NCBI GenBank assembly: GCA_018398585.1
Contig: JAGTTD010000009.1
Location: 9,181,193-9,245,192 of the forward strand
DNA from: Simmondsia chinensis
Taxonomy: Eukaryota; Streptophyta; Magnoliopsida; Caryophyllales; Simmondsiaceae
Length of the DNA: 64,000 nt
Reading direction: 5' to 3'
Shown here: piece by piece, positions 22,338 to 35,600 of the stretch
Layout: every line of letters starts with the position of its first letter
How positions within the stretch are numbered: the first letter of the stretch is position 1
The notes under the pieces: generated by a model
What the model was told of the DNA's origin: nothing
The model's database searches: none
Seen by the model: the letters and a program-made list of their open reading frames with translations, nothing else
Made by a program: the position numbers and the translations under genes

Positions 22338-23613
22338 ATATTTTTTTAATGCCTTAAGTTTTACTCGTATTAATAAATAGAACTCTCTCTTGCTATGAGA
22401 TGGTGACATTTTTCGAAAGAAAGTTGACGCGATATGTTAATTTAACTAACAAATAAAATATGTTGACAATAATATCCCTTGATAATTTGGGACATTTTAA
22501 ATAGATTAACAAACACATTGTTTTAGGGCAAATTGTGTCCTAACGTTGCGTTTCATTGTCCTCGAGAGCAAAAGAATAATCATAACGCCAAACTTTAGTG
22601 TCATACATTAAATGAAGTTGTTTTGGTCAAGGACAATCTTGTCATTTCATATTTCTGATATTGAGTTTTGCCAGAAAGAGTCCAATTTAAGGATACTTAA
22701 AAAAAAAAAAAAAAAAAAAGATCAAGAGCAGTTTTATTATTCAAACGTTGAAGTATTAAATGGTAAATAACCGTATTTTGTAAGGCTAATTAATTTTGAT
22801 ATCTTGGGATTTATTAAAATAATTTATATTCACTGCAGATGATGGGAAATTTTGATAATATATTTTAAAATTATCTTAAAGTTTTAAAATATTTTAAAAG
22901 GTATCATGAACTTTAATAATTTTTTCGAGCATTCTCTATGTAATGGAGTTAAATATCCTTTAATTTTTACTAACATGACACCGTGTAAAATATTTAAAAA
23001 TCTTTTAATCGACTAAAAAAGCTTTAAATATCCTTATTTTTTCCACAAAATTCAAAAATATTCCCTTCTTCTTCTTCCTCCGTCCTCCCTATCCTCGCAT
23101 TTCATCACTTCGTGAATAAGTAGTTGTACAATTTAATCTCGAGACAATTTACATTATGTATACATTTAATCATATGATTATAAACTAATTATTAAATTAA
23201 TGAAATAATTTTAAACACATTACTAATACCCAAATTAAATCCATAAATTTCTTACATGTGACTTTTTGGGTAATTTACACCTTATTACCTGACATCCATG
23301 AAAATAATAGAAAAGCCTCTGATCTTTTTAATCTATTTTTTTAGTATCTTAAATTTTCTTGTATTAATAAATATGACATTTTTCGACATAATAACATCAT
23401 ATTTCTGGAAAAAAGTTAACGTAACAAATCACTTTGAATATCTACAACAGTATATTAACAAAAATAGCCTTGTAACTCGTGTTTTAACACATTATTAGTA
23501 ACCAATTTAAATGCATAAATCTCTTACACGTGACATTTTCCTACACATATACAAGTAGCATATAAACTTTACATCTCATAAAACAATCAAAAGTACGCCA
23601 AGCTCCCTATTAG
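22338..23613 (+). promoter_or_regulatory. Upstream region of DUF3537 gene A
   Basis: AT-rich DNA without coding content. A poly-A run lies at 22699-22719. A TATA-like GCATATAAAC near 23559 lies about 55 bases before the gene A ATG. The segment 22338-22480 is the right flank of the MULE; its homologue is at 23340-23460. Confidence 0.45.
23261..23420 (+). repeat. Related empty site for the MULE insertion
   Basis: AATAATAGAAAAGCCTCTGATC and the T-run resemble the MULE left flank (AATAGTAAAAAGGCCCTCTGAT, 6441-6462). Directly afterwards, TATTTTTTTAGTATCTTAAA and TTGTATTAATAAATA resemble the right flank (TATTTTTTTAATGCCTTAAG, CGTATTAATAAATA, 22339-22378). The two flanks are contiguous here with nothing between them, as expected for an unoccupied copy of the target. 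Confidence 0.7.
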
Positions 23614-26600
23614 ATGGCACACATCAATCCAACAACAACAACAACGGTAACCCTTTTACCCCCACCACTGGCAGCCAAGGTGGCGGCCTACACGCGCCGC
23701 CATTCCCACGCTAGCGACGAGCTCTCAACATTCCGATCATGTCTCCGTTGGATGTGTGTGGACCAGTCCACCCACTTCTCTGCCTGCATATCCTGGTTCA
23801 TCTTTATCTTCTTGGTTATTGTAGTCCCTGGGTTCTCCCACTACGTGGTTGGGCACCGCGGTCGCTATGACGCGGTGGTGCAGGCATCGATGAGTAGTGT
23901 GGCCACGGTGTCATTCGTGTGCTTAACGGGGTTTATGAGGAAGTATGGGCTGAGGAGGTTCTTGTTCTTTGATAAGTTGGTTGATGTTAGTGATGCTGTC
24001 AAGAGGAACTACACTATTGAACTTCATGTATGTAATTGCATCTCTGTTTCCTTCATGTTAGAGTATAAAATTATTCATAAATCTGTATTTTTTATCTTAA
24101 ACTTTTCAAATAATTGATTTTTTCACATGGTATCTGAGCTTTGGTAGACCAGGAGTTGGGTTACGAGCTCAAATCCCGACATTTCCCTCTTTCAAGTTAA
24201 TAACTCATTCACAAAGTATGACATGAGCTAGTGTAATATCTATCCTTACCTATTAACTATTTGCATGAGGGGCAATGCTAGAGTATAATTAATTTTTGAT
24301 TTTTTAACTGTACACTTAAGTTTTTAGGATATTTAGTTTCTTGATATATTTCATACCTTTTTTTATTTATAAATTTTAAATTTTGTGGAAATAAAGATAA
24401 TGTCTATCCTTTTTATTTTTATACTTATTTATTAGAAAAACTAAAAGCAAGATTTGAGACCAATTTTTTCTTCTCATTTAAATTAGAAAGAACTAAAAAT
24501 TAAAAAAAAAATCAAAAAATAATAAAATATTTTCTAAATTTGGTCTTTATTTTCTAAAAGACCCGAGAAAAACCAAGTAGAAAATGATGCCGAACATTTT
24601 TAATCTTGTATTTTCCTTAGTTTGATGAGAAAAAATGGAAAATCAAAAAACAAGAGAAGACGTTTTCAAAATCATTTTTGATTTTCTCAAAAATTAAAAA
24701 GCATAAAAAATATAATACCAAACAAGCTCTAAGTTCATATACAGAGTACGAGTCCACTATGTTACATTGTATTCAAGAAGTATCGAACTATTAGGATTTT
24801 AACTTGTGATGTCCCCATCAACAAGCTTAAGTTGCTAGATAGTATAGAAATGTTTTTATGCTCTAACGCCGTTTCTCACTTGAAAACTCAACGAGGCCGA
24901 AGTGCGAATAATACACATGTTCACATGACCAAATTGTGCTTGAACCGTTATTAGGAATAAGAGCACGTAAAAGCTTAAAAGGCTAGATAAAAGCACGAGA
25001 ATGGTTTTAGACCGAATAGTTCACTAATGCACGGTTTTATGCTTTGACTTCATGAATGCCCAGTGCTCCACAATGCTGAAGAAAAACTGAATAGCCGATG
25101 TTGACTCCTCATGATTAATAAAATTTCAATGCTACAATATATAAAATTATTTTCTTGGATACAGACATCCTTTGTGCATCTCATATACGATAACACTAAT
25201 AATAATTATTGAAAAGCTTTATATATACAATAAAACTCACTAATTATAAAAAATTTAGTTTGGGCACGCTGACGATCATTTTCAATCTAGATATTTTATT
25301 TTGAATTTTTAAAAAAATTAAAAATTATATTTTTAAAAGTATATTTTTTATTTTAATTTTATGTTTTCAATTTCATCCAAACTTAAAAAAATAAAAACAA
25401 AAAACAAAACTTTAATTTGATCCAAAAAAATTAAAAAAAAATTTATAAAAAAAATATAATAAACCCACTTGTAATAGTTAGATCCAGTTCCGTACACCAG
25501 TCCTGGTCATGAAATTTTTTCCACGTATCGTAAGTTTCAACAGATTCGCCTCATTTGTAATATTTTTTTTGATAATTAATGAGACAAGCTCGAGATTCAC
25601 CCTGTTTTTGTACTATTAATATGTATTATTTTAGGGTATGTGGTGTGATTTTAAATTGTATTTTAAAATCGTCTACTCGCAAGCGGACGGGATTGTCGTA
25701 GCTAACCACAGGGAATCGGAGTTAAGTTGGATTTTGTAATTAACGAGCGGTTGAAATCGAGTTTTGAGTTGGTTTAAATAATTTGTTAACTAAAATAGCA
25801 AAACTACCGATAAACTAAAAGTGTCAATTCAATTAAGGCTAGTTCAGGGAATGAATTCAAGGTAGTATTACCTGTATCCCGTCACTATATTCTACTATGA
25901 CAATGGTTTAGGAGGCTTAGGCTACAAGGACTAAGCCCGGGTTAGTATTTAAATTAGGAATTAGGGCAATAAACTAGTCTAAAAGCATAACCTATCATAT
26001 CATCCCTACAGGTAGCATATGTTATCTTATTAGCACTACTTAATTCCTTTATCACTCCTAACCAAATATTAATTTGTATAAAGATTGTGTTTAGGGTTGG
26101 GTACAACCTCAACCCGAATCATGCATGAAAACCAGTTATGTTATGGTCTATGTTATAAGCTTGTAGACTAACGCTAATAATTTAAAAATTTTAACATGGC
26201 TACAAGTTCACACAAAGAAAACCAAACAACGATCATAAATTCCCCACAGGGGTGCGTATATAACATAACAAAACCATTATTTACAATAAGATATAAATCT
26301 AGGATACGGATAGCTACCCGTCCTTCATCCCTAAACTAAAAGTCTATTCCTCAATAGGAGTTCTAAATATAATGAAATCTAAGAAAGAAAACAATAATGA
26401 TAAAACTAAAGGATTTGAAGACTCCCTCAATTGATGTTAACGTTGATCCTTGCTTTGATTCCCCCAGTACTCCGACTGCCTGTGCTTCGGTGTTTGAGAA
26501 CCCTTTGGATCTCGTAGCGGCTTTGGGAAGGAGAGGATGAGAGGAGGCGTGGCAAAAGATAGGAAAATAGGTCTCCCCCTCCATATTTATAAGTGGGGCG

Positions 26601-29600
26601 TGCTTTAGGGTTGGTCCCGTGCCATCCCCGATCGATCGGTGGTCAAGCCGATCGATCGGCAACCCCCTTGCAGCTTGCGCGGTTAACTTAAAACGAGCGT
26701 CACTTTTGATCCATAAGGAGTTATAGGCCAAATTATATACCAAATCGAAGCTCTCGAAGAGATATACGTGACCCAAGTGGTTTTATAAGTATATTAGCAA
26801 ATTATTGGGTCATAGATACCCTTCTTTTAACCTTTTGCTCATTTTAAGTTTTATCGATTGCCAAAATGCATGGTCAATCCATCCACGCGCCCAAGGAAAT
26901 ACACTTTTTGACCGAATCTTGATCCAACGGGTACTTATTTTGCACACGTGATCGGGTTTCTCACAGTAGTCTTCAATTATGCTTCGATTACACTTGATTC
27001 TGCCACTTTTCAACCATTGTTTGCTCCGTTGTACTCCGAGTCTAAATGTACCTAAATAACAACCAAACACACATGTAGAGGCCGACTATATGACATAAAT
27101 GGGAAATAAAATATGTTAAAATCAACCGCATCAGTATGACAAACGAAAGATTTGGATTATTTTAAAAATGATACATTATTATATTTTTAATTTTAAAATA
27201 ATATAAAAAACTTAAAACTTTTAAAATAGCATGCTTTGACCACTCTGATTATTTTGAGAAATTTTCTACTTTGGCATAAAAGATAAAAGAAAGAAAAAAC
27301 TTCATGTGATTGGCAACTATCGAACCACTAGGGTCGGCTTTGACAATTTTGAGGATTTAATCAAACATTATAAATGGGGCCCTTCATATATGTTAACTTT
27401 TCTCGTAATAACACATTCGTAATATAACAAATTAGAAAAACTTGAAGCATAAAACTTATTAATATCAATAATAAAGATTATAAAAATTATAACCTCTAAA
27501 ATATAGGGCCCTAAAATTTGAGAGTTCTAAATGATTATTTGGATTACTTAGAGTTTTGTCAACCTTCATATTAAAGGTTTTCAAAAACCTCGACAAGGGC
27601 GTTAAATAAGGATTACAATGGGGCAGTTAAAGCCGCTATTTGCAGGTACCCGCCTCGTTTGGAGCAGATATGGGCGATGGGTGTAATGGGTGCGGGTTGG
27701 GTAAACGTGGCAATAACCACCTCGGGTATGGGGTAGGTAGGGGTATGATGTTGTATAGCCTTGTCCCGACTCTTACCCGCCATATCGGCTCCATATCCAC
27801 TCCAAATTGTATTTTATTAACTTAAAAATTAAAAAAATACGAACTCAATTGATTTATCAAATATAATTGGATTTTAAAGAATAATATTTAGCTAATTATA
27901 CATGAGTGGGTATTGATAAACTGTTGGGTATCCATAAAATGGGTATAGGCGGGGAATTAGAACTCATTGGTTACCTGCATATAATATGGCGGATACGGGT
28001 AGTATACATATTAACTTTTTATCCATAATGGGGTAATGAGACATGTATGGATATCGCTTTAAATGGCGGGCATGAACTAGGAGGCAACCCTCCTACCTCC
28101 CTGCCCCATCTCTATTGTTTGAATTAGTATCAAACTAATACTTTTTGGAAAATGCTTCACGCCACGAGAAGATGAAGCATGAATTGGACATGAATTAAAA
28201 AAAAAAAAAAAGAAGGAAAATCAGAAAAAGTTGCAAAATCTACAGCTTTTTGTGATTTTTCTTCTTCTTCTTCTTCTTTTTTTTTTTAATTTATGTCCAA
28301 TTCATGTTTCACCCTCTCGTGGGGTGTAACATTGTCCATACTTTTAGCTAATGAATCTTTATTGTGTGCATTGAGGCCGAGATCGGTTCAAATTTTTTGA
28401 CAATTTATAACTGTAAAAAAGTTTCAATTGACTATAAGACTTCTGTTTGGAGATAAGCATATCTTGGGCTAATTCTAAGAACTTCACTCGGGTTTTGAGC
28501 TGTTTCACTTTTGAAAAAAAAATCTTTTTATATCTTTCACAACTTAAATAGAAAGATGAACAAGTTATATTATAAATAAGTTGAAAAAGATGAAAATTAA
28601 AATTTTTTTCATAGCATATTCTCAGGGATGTTTTAAATATACTTTGTTAGCCTATAATCTTCACCACCATTAACCCACCTTCACTTGTATTGCCACTTGC
28701 ACCTTTCACCAGTTCCTCCACTGACATGGTCTGCTACACTTACCACTATCCACTTCATAGCTAGCCATTATTATGATTCACTCCTAATGCCATCACTGTC
28801 ACCACCCTCTCACCATGAGCAGTACTTTGTTTATTACCATAGATTACCATAAATTGCCACCACCATGGCATTCTGCCACCATTTGCCATAACCATTGCTT
28901 GCCACCCTGTAATCTCATTTCACCAGCATGGTCCATCTCTATCACCGACCATCATGGCTTACTATCACTATATTCCACCTCTATCAAGGTCACCTACCTT
29001 TTGATTAGGGGAGATGTGATAATTCATATTCTGTCCCCAAACGGTCAAAAGCAGCATGACACATGTGCCACCCAGATCTGGTGCGTAAAGGCGTGTCATC
29101 CACTCTCCTGGCACCGGCATTGCATTAGCAGAGTGGTCTCCATCCCCCCATTCGTGTCGTGCAACTTCTACCATTTGTCAGCAAACTGGGGGACCATCAT
29201 CAACCTCAGCCCCCCTGCTTAGTCTTCTCCACCACATCACCCCCACCATCTACCTTCCTCCTCTCCTTCGTCCTGTCTAAAGACCCACCATTCACCTCCC
29301 CAAAAACCAATTCCAGATTGGTGGCCAATCCTATGTGCCACCACCTTGTCTCCCCAACCCCTTCGTCTCCCTTTCATATTCCCTAATCTCCCTCCAGAAT
29401 CATCAATTGGGGACCGGTACACCACCACATCGCCACCTACTGACTCCTAACCAGAGGACAAATGTCTATTGCCATTGAGGCGGTGTCCATCTTGGTTGAT
29501 GGGTTGCCTGAAAGGACGTCTAACTCGTGGCTGAAAGCTGTCTTTCGGGAATTCAAGTCAATCTATGATGCTTTTGTCCCTGCAAAGAAGAGGTTGGGGT

Positions 29601-32600
29601 CTAGATGTTCTTATGGCTTTGATCGGTTTCGTGATCCGTGTGAAGCTAAAAGGGCAATTTCATCCATGAATGAACGATGGGTGGCAAGTGTAAAGCTCAG
29701 GGTTGAATGGGCTAACCTTGACATAAGCTACTTCAGGTAACCATGATTAGAGTGCTGATACTCCATTTTTGGCCGAGGGGTCTATGGCTTCTAACATACC
29801 GAAGATTGTGGTTTCTAACGCTAATAAGAGTGTAGAGGCTTGGCTCAATCTATCTATAATTGTGCATTCGTTTGATGAGATCAATTTGGATGATATCCTC
29901 ACTTTTATAACGAAAAACAACCTTCACGGTTTAACCCTTAGAGGGTTAAACAAAAATATCTTTATCCTGGTTTGTGAGTTGGTTGAGACTTTGGAGTTCT
30001 ACCTCGGCCCGCATAAAGAGATTTTACTTCGAAAATTCAAAGAGGTATATAAATACTATGGAGAGACTCTTGGATCTCTAAAAAGAAGAGTATGGATCGA
30101 GGTATTTGGATTACCTGTCTAATGTTAGACCAATGACTGCTTTATAGATCTTGCTAAAATATGGGGAAAGTTCGTTAGGATAGACCAAAGGACGTCTGCT
30201 ATGAGATGTATTGATGCCACCAGGATCCTCATCGACACCTACTCCTCTACATTCATTCACCAGATGGTCCAAGTCTAGTTTAACGGGGGGTTCCCGCTTG
30301 GTCCTTGTCAAGGAGAGTAATTCAGAATTGATCCCTAGAGTTGTTGCTCTTGCTCCCTCAGCTAGATTAGCAAGGGAGCAGGTCACTTGCTGTATGCATC
30401 CACATCGTGACAGTTAGTGCACCACCCTGGTGCGATATAACACACTGATTCAACCCTCTTTCATATCGGTGATGGCTGTCAGTAATGTTTGTGTGGAGTC
30501 TGGAAGACTCCTTACAAGGTCAATGAATGAAGGAGTGAGCGTCATAGAACTGTTGCTGGGTCAGATTGCTATTCGTATTCCCGGTCAGTATGTCGGGAGG
30601 TGGCATCTTGAGTGCTGTTGGCCACATGCATCTTTTCTTCCTACGCTTCCCTAGCCTGTTGTTCAAAGACCAATTCAGAAACTTCGAGAAATCGGACATG
30701 CTCATCCTCTTCTCCCGTGTACTGAAAATGATAAAGCCCAATCAATACAGCCTCATGCTCAGATCTCACATCATGAGAACGAAGCTTAAGACATTGCCAG
30801 TGATTATGATCAGGGTCCTCTGTGGGCCTGAATTTCCACCAGGTTTCGAGCCCAATGCCCTAAACAGGGTGAAGCTACTCATGGAGGGACCTAGCTTTGT
30901 TAGGAAGAGTAAAGGAAAAGGTTTGACGACAAAAAGGGAAAGGAGAATGTTAGGTATATGCCTCAAATTTATGTATTTAGGATTTATGGGTTGCCGAGAG
31001 GTCACCAATCGATCGGGTGAATTAAGTTAAAATCTAGTTTCTAGGCTGAGAGAGGGCCGATCGATCGGGAGTCTGTTTTGCGTAACCCTAGCCGTTTAGT
31101 GTAAATATGGGGTTAGGGGATACGTTTTAGGTATCCAATCCAATCCAATCAAAGATCCAATTAAAAGTGTGAGGTCAGTCGTCGTCATCAATTTGAGAAC
31201 ATTACGAGAGTTAAGAGAAAGTGCTTCATAATTCTTTTATAAATCTCGTTCAGAGGAAGTGCTATTGTAATTCTTCCATTCAAGTATCAATAAAGAATCT
31301 CAATCTCCACCCGTAGTTTTCTCCCCTCTCGATTGAAGAGGGGTTTCCACGTAAATCATTGTGTGTTGTTCCGTTTGTTATTCTTTTTACCTATTTTGTT
31401 TACTTCTCTTTTGTGTGAGTTAAAGTATTTGAATCGAATCAAGTGATTAGAGTTAACGCTTCCGCATCAAGTATCCATATTACAATTTGGTATCGTGAAT
31501 ACCAGATTTGTCAAGGTTAGATTTTCCTAACAATTGGTATCAGAGTACATCAAGTTTGTTCCAGATTTTTCTAACAGGGAACTTTGAAGTGAAAGAAGAA
31601 GAAGCAAGAGAAATGGGAGCTTCAAGAGTTCTTGAAGAATACGTTGCCCAGAAATAGCGCGCAAAAATCGGGTAAGACGTTACGCAAACAGAGGAAAAGG
31701 AATATGGCAAAGCGGAGTGGTAGCGTGCACGAGGTCGAGAAGATCCTTGAGGCAGAGCGAGTAATTGAGATGGGAAAGAGGCTAGGTTTGAACTTCGATG
31801 ACTTTGACCCGCCTATAGTGAGAGCCATACTTGATGAAAGGGTGACCTGACTGCCTTTTATCCTGTTTCAATTGCCCTGAGATCCGAATCAGTCATAGTG
31901 GTCAGTTAGGTTCATCCTGTTATGCAGGTTGTTGTTTATAGTCCTGTTTGATCATCTTCTTGTTTCTCTGTGCCCCGTTATCTAGCGGGTTTTATAACGG
32001 CTTGCTAGCTCGAGCGCTTGAATTGTATCGTGACCCGGTCGCTAATTATCGGAAAAAACCTACCTTTTGATTAACATATTTTGTCCATGACTACCACCTA
32101 CTACTATGTCTTGCCTTTTCTTTTCGATAATTAGAGAAAAAATCGCAATACAAAAATTGATATCCTGCGAAGGCGGAACCCAAGACCAAACGTGAGTGGA
32201 CAGAGATCAGAACAAGAACAGATTAAAAACCAAAATAAGGACAAGAGCTACCTATGCTAAGAGTATAGAACAAACTATCCACAACCCAAATTACAAAGCT
32301 GCATCTGCTACTAACATTTATGAGCAAACAAAAACTAGATGACACCCCCAAACTTGCCGGCAGGGATGTTTTACTCGAAAGCTTCACACCAAGCCTTAAC
32401 CCAAAAATCCATCCTCAACCTAACACTCCAGGAGACCTCGTCCCATGCACTCCATTTGGATCATGGGGGTACCAATCCAGAGGCCTCACTCCCCCAAATG
32501 TTGAAATTCTTGTTTGGATGACATTGTTGGGGAAAATGAATACTAAGGAGTGACTTTGGAACCTTGGTATTATCGAGGATGAGGAAAGGTGGTGTCTGAT

Positions 32601-35600
32601 TTGTGGAGATGAGGTTGAGGATGTTAATCATCTCTTTCTAGGGTGTGGGAAAGCATGTTTGTGCAAATGGCTTGGTTGGTGAGGTGTATCTTGGTGTGTT
32701 TTGTTCATAGTTAAAGATCTCTTTTAAGATTGGGCATCATGTAGAGTCGGGGGTAAGTTTCAAAAAAAAAGGTGTGGCTCACTTTATTCTTTGTGGTCAT
32801 TTGGGTCGTCTGAAATCCTAGAAAGAAGATGGTGTTTCAAAGTGGTCGATAGGATATCAAGGAGTTATTCTAGGATGTCAAGAATAGATTAGGTTTCTAG
32901 ATCACGGGTTGGTGTGATAAATTTTCGTACTCGCTGGATGAAATAGTAAGAAATGTTGAATATATAAAATCGTGGAGCTTTGTCAGTACACTGCAACTTC
33001 GTAAGTTAAACAAGGAGCATCAGGGGACCTGCATTTTTGTTCAGATGAGGGTTGGATAGGTTTGGGGGAGAAGTTTGAATATCTTTTGGGCTTTTGATGC
33101 CATTTTTGTTTTTGTTTTACTCACTATTGTGTTGTTTGGTTGGGGCCCTGCTTTTGTAATTGCGTCCTATTTTGTATTGTGAGCTTCCGCTTTTTATCTA
33201 TTAAAAAAAATTTATATCAATACTTATCCCAATACCTGCGGATATCCATTACCTGCCATATTGAGGGTAGCACGATTATCCACACTCTATCCATATTAAC
33301 TATTTAATATTGTATTAGAATCTCATTTTTAATTTATTCTAATATTTGACATAGAATAATTAAATCAAATATATATTTTTCTTTCTTTTCAAATAAATAT
33401 GGGATAAGGCAGGTACAACATCATAATTGTACTTGCTCAATACCCGTGGGTATTATTATTTGCACTTAAACCGTTTGGGTAGGTACCTACAAGTAATGAG
33501 TTTTACCTGGCCCATTGCCGTTTCTTCCATTAATTATTTGAATAGTACTAATTGCCATTTCTTACTGTTTCTTTTATTTTACAGAGGTCGTTGAGACTAT
33601 GTCTCCACTTCGTGCTTCCCTGCTTCCTTCTAGAGTGTGCCTACAAGATCTGGTGGTACGCCTCGGTTCCCTCGCACTCCGCTTCGATCTTATTAGCCAC
33701 CATCCCCTGCGTGTTGGAGCTCCTATCTTGGGTATACCGTACCACGGTGTTCTTCTTAGTGTGCATTCTCTTCCGTTTGTTCTGCTTCCTCCAGATCCTA
33801 CGACTACAGGACTTCGCCACGGTATTCAGCATTGACTCCGATGTCCAGTCAACGTTGAAGGAGCACCTTACGATCAGGAGGCATCTGAGGATCATAAGCC
33901 ATCGCTACCGTCCGTTTACAATGTGGGCTTTGGTGTTGATCAATATCAGTCAGTTTATGTCCCTCCTCTTGACCACCAAGTCTTACCCCAATGTCAACCT
34001 TTTCACTGCTGGAGAACTCGTGGTAATTTGCTCTTTACTTAGGGTATATTTCGTATCGTTTTCGATTTATAGTCTTTCATTTGTTTAGGAGCCAAACAGT
34101 GCGATTTCTTTTTACTTTCTATTTATTAGTTTTTATATAAACTAGAAACAAACTGAAAAAAATAATAGAAAAAGAAAAAATTATTTTCAAAATATGGATT
34201 TTAATAGAAAGTAGAAAATAACACCAAATAGGATTTTAAGTCTATGTAATTTAACTAACGACAACTTTGCACCGATGGTTTACTTTTTCTAGCAGGGATA
34301 TGTTGTTTGACACATTGGATGTGCGCTGTGTATGACAATGGCAATGCGATAATCTTTTATCTAATTAATGGGGTTACTTTAAATCACATATAAAAGTAAT
34401 TAATTTTCACTCAACCACGGCAATATATTCTTAAGAAAATTATCTTTTGCAAATAAATTTATAAATCAACCTCTTTCAGTCAAAGTGTATTAGTACTTAA
34501 TACAAAAATTTCACTTGCCACCCGCCAGGGTCTTGTCTCAGTGTTGGAACGCAGGTGGGGGATAGAATGTTGCTTTAAGCTAACAGGTCTGGAGTTTGAT
34601 TCTCCCGTTGAACCTCTTCCTGGAGAATCCTTGACTGGACTAACTTTTGTGGTGTATGATCGCTGCATGAGTCAGGGTTTACCAGGTTCCTCATTAGTTA
34701 AAAAAAAAAAAAAAAAAAAAAGTTGAAATTGATAACTTTTTGAGGTGGTTTCATGAATAACCCTAATTCAAAATCGAGCCTAACATATCAAAATGATAAA
34801 TTCCTTCTCCACTTTTATATTGTTGGTTACTTGATCGTAAATCAGTCTACGAAATACAGTTGTGCTCGATAACACAAGTGACGGGGCTAATGATATTACT
34901 TCGAAGCGCCATAAAGATAACCCACAAGGCACAAGCAATCACCTGCCTTGCAACCAAGTGGCATGTTTGCGCGACCCTCAACTCCTTCGATGCCCCGGAA
35001 ATGGACACTCCCGTTGTCGTCGGCCAACACATTGTCTTGCCCACTCTCGAAGATGCCACCGATGCCGAGGCAGGGGAGTCGTTGGAGGTGGAAGACGCCG
35101 GAGATGAGGAAGATGATGTGGACAACACTAGCCTACTGCCTCCTTATGCTTATAGCAATTTGTCCTTCCAGAATAGACAAGCGCTCGGTGAGTTTTAGTT
35201 ACAGTGACTGCTTCACATTGCTACGAAGGAGTAACGTGTCATATTTAGAGCTGTTGTTCAACATGGTCAAAAATAAAAAAAACTATTACTCAAAGTGACT
35301 TATTTTCAAATATATTTCTTCAAACAGCCTTCACGTCATCAATTAAATTTTTTCTTTAAACATTTTCTAATTTAATTTTTAATAAATTATTAATTATTAA
35401 TTAAATTAAATATATAATTATGTTTTTATTATCATGTCATGTTTAACTTTATAACATGCGTTTTAGTTAAATTATATATGTAATTTATAATAAAAAATTT
35501 AAATTAAGTTATTTGTTAAATATTAAATAATATTATCTATACATAATTTTTTAATTTAGTTATTATTACAATTATATAATAATAATTGTCCGTTTATATA

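Larger units (their letters stand above)
28640..32056 (+). mobile_element. LINE derivative, copy 1: 5' region, ORF1 and 3' end without ORF2
   Basis: A CCACCA-rich leader (about 28650-29440) precedes an ORF1 with an RRM and a DUF4283-like region. That ORF resumes after an LTR insertion and ends at 31850. Only about 200 bases separate the ORF1 stop from the 3' terminus (CGCTAATTATCGGAAAAAA, about 32037-32056). This terminus resembles the ends of other LINEs in the window (GATAATTATTGAAAAA near 62588, GATAATTATAGAAA near 41990). No endonuclease or reverse transcriptase lies in between. The 5' boundary is approximate. Confidence 0.65.

Noticed and set aside
26363..27070. Two - strand ORFs of 86-137 codons
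   Set aside because: They lie inside the solo LTR, which is bounded by a 5-bp duplication. No domain is recognised.
28815..29428. Protein-coding ORFs in the CCACCA-rich stretch, both strands
   Set aside because: The sequence precedes the LINE RRM ORF and looks like the LINE 5' untranslated region. ORFs are compositional and no domain is visible.
35031..35298. Arg-rich and Met/Pro-rich alternative ORFs over gene A exon 3
   Set aside because: They are other frames of a GC-richer exon whose main frame matches gene B with the same splice phases.
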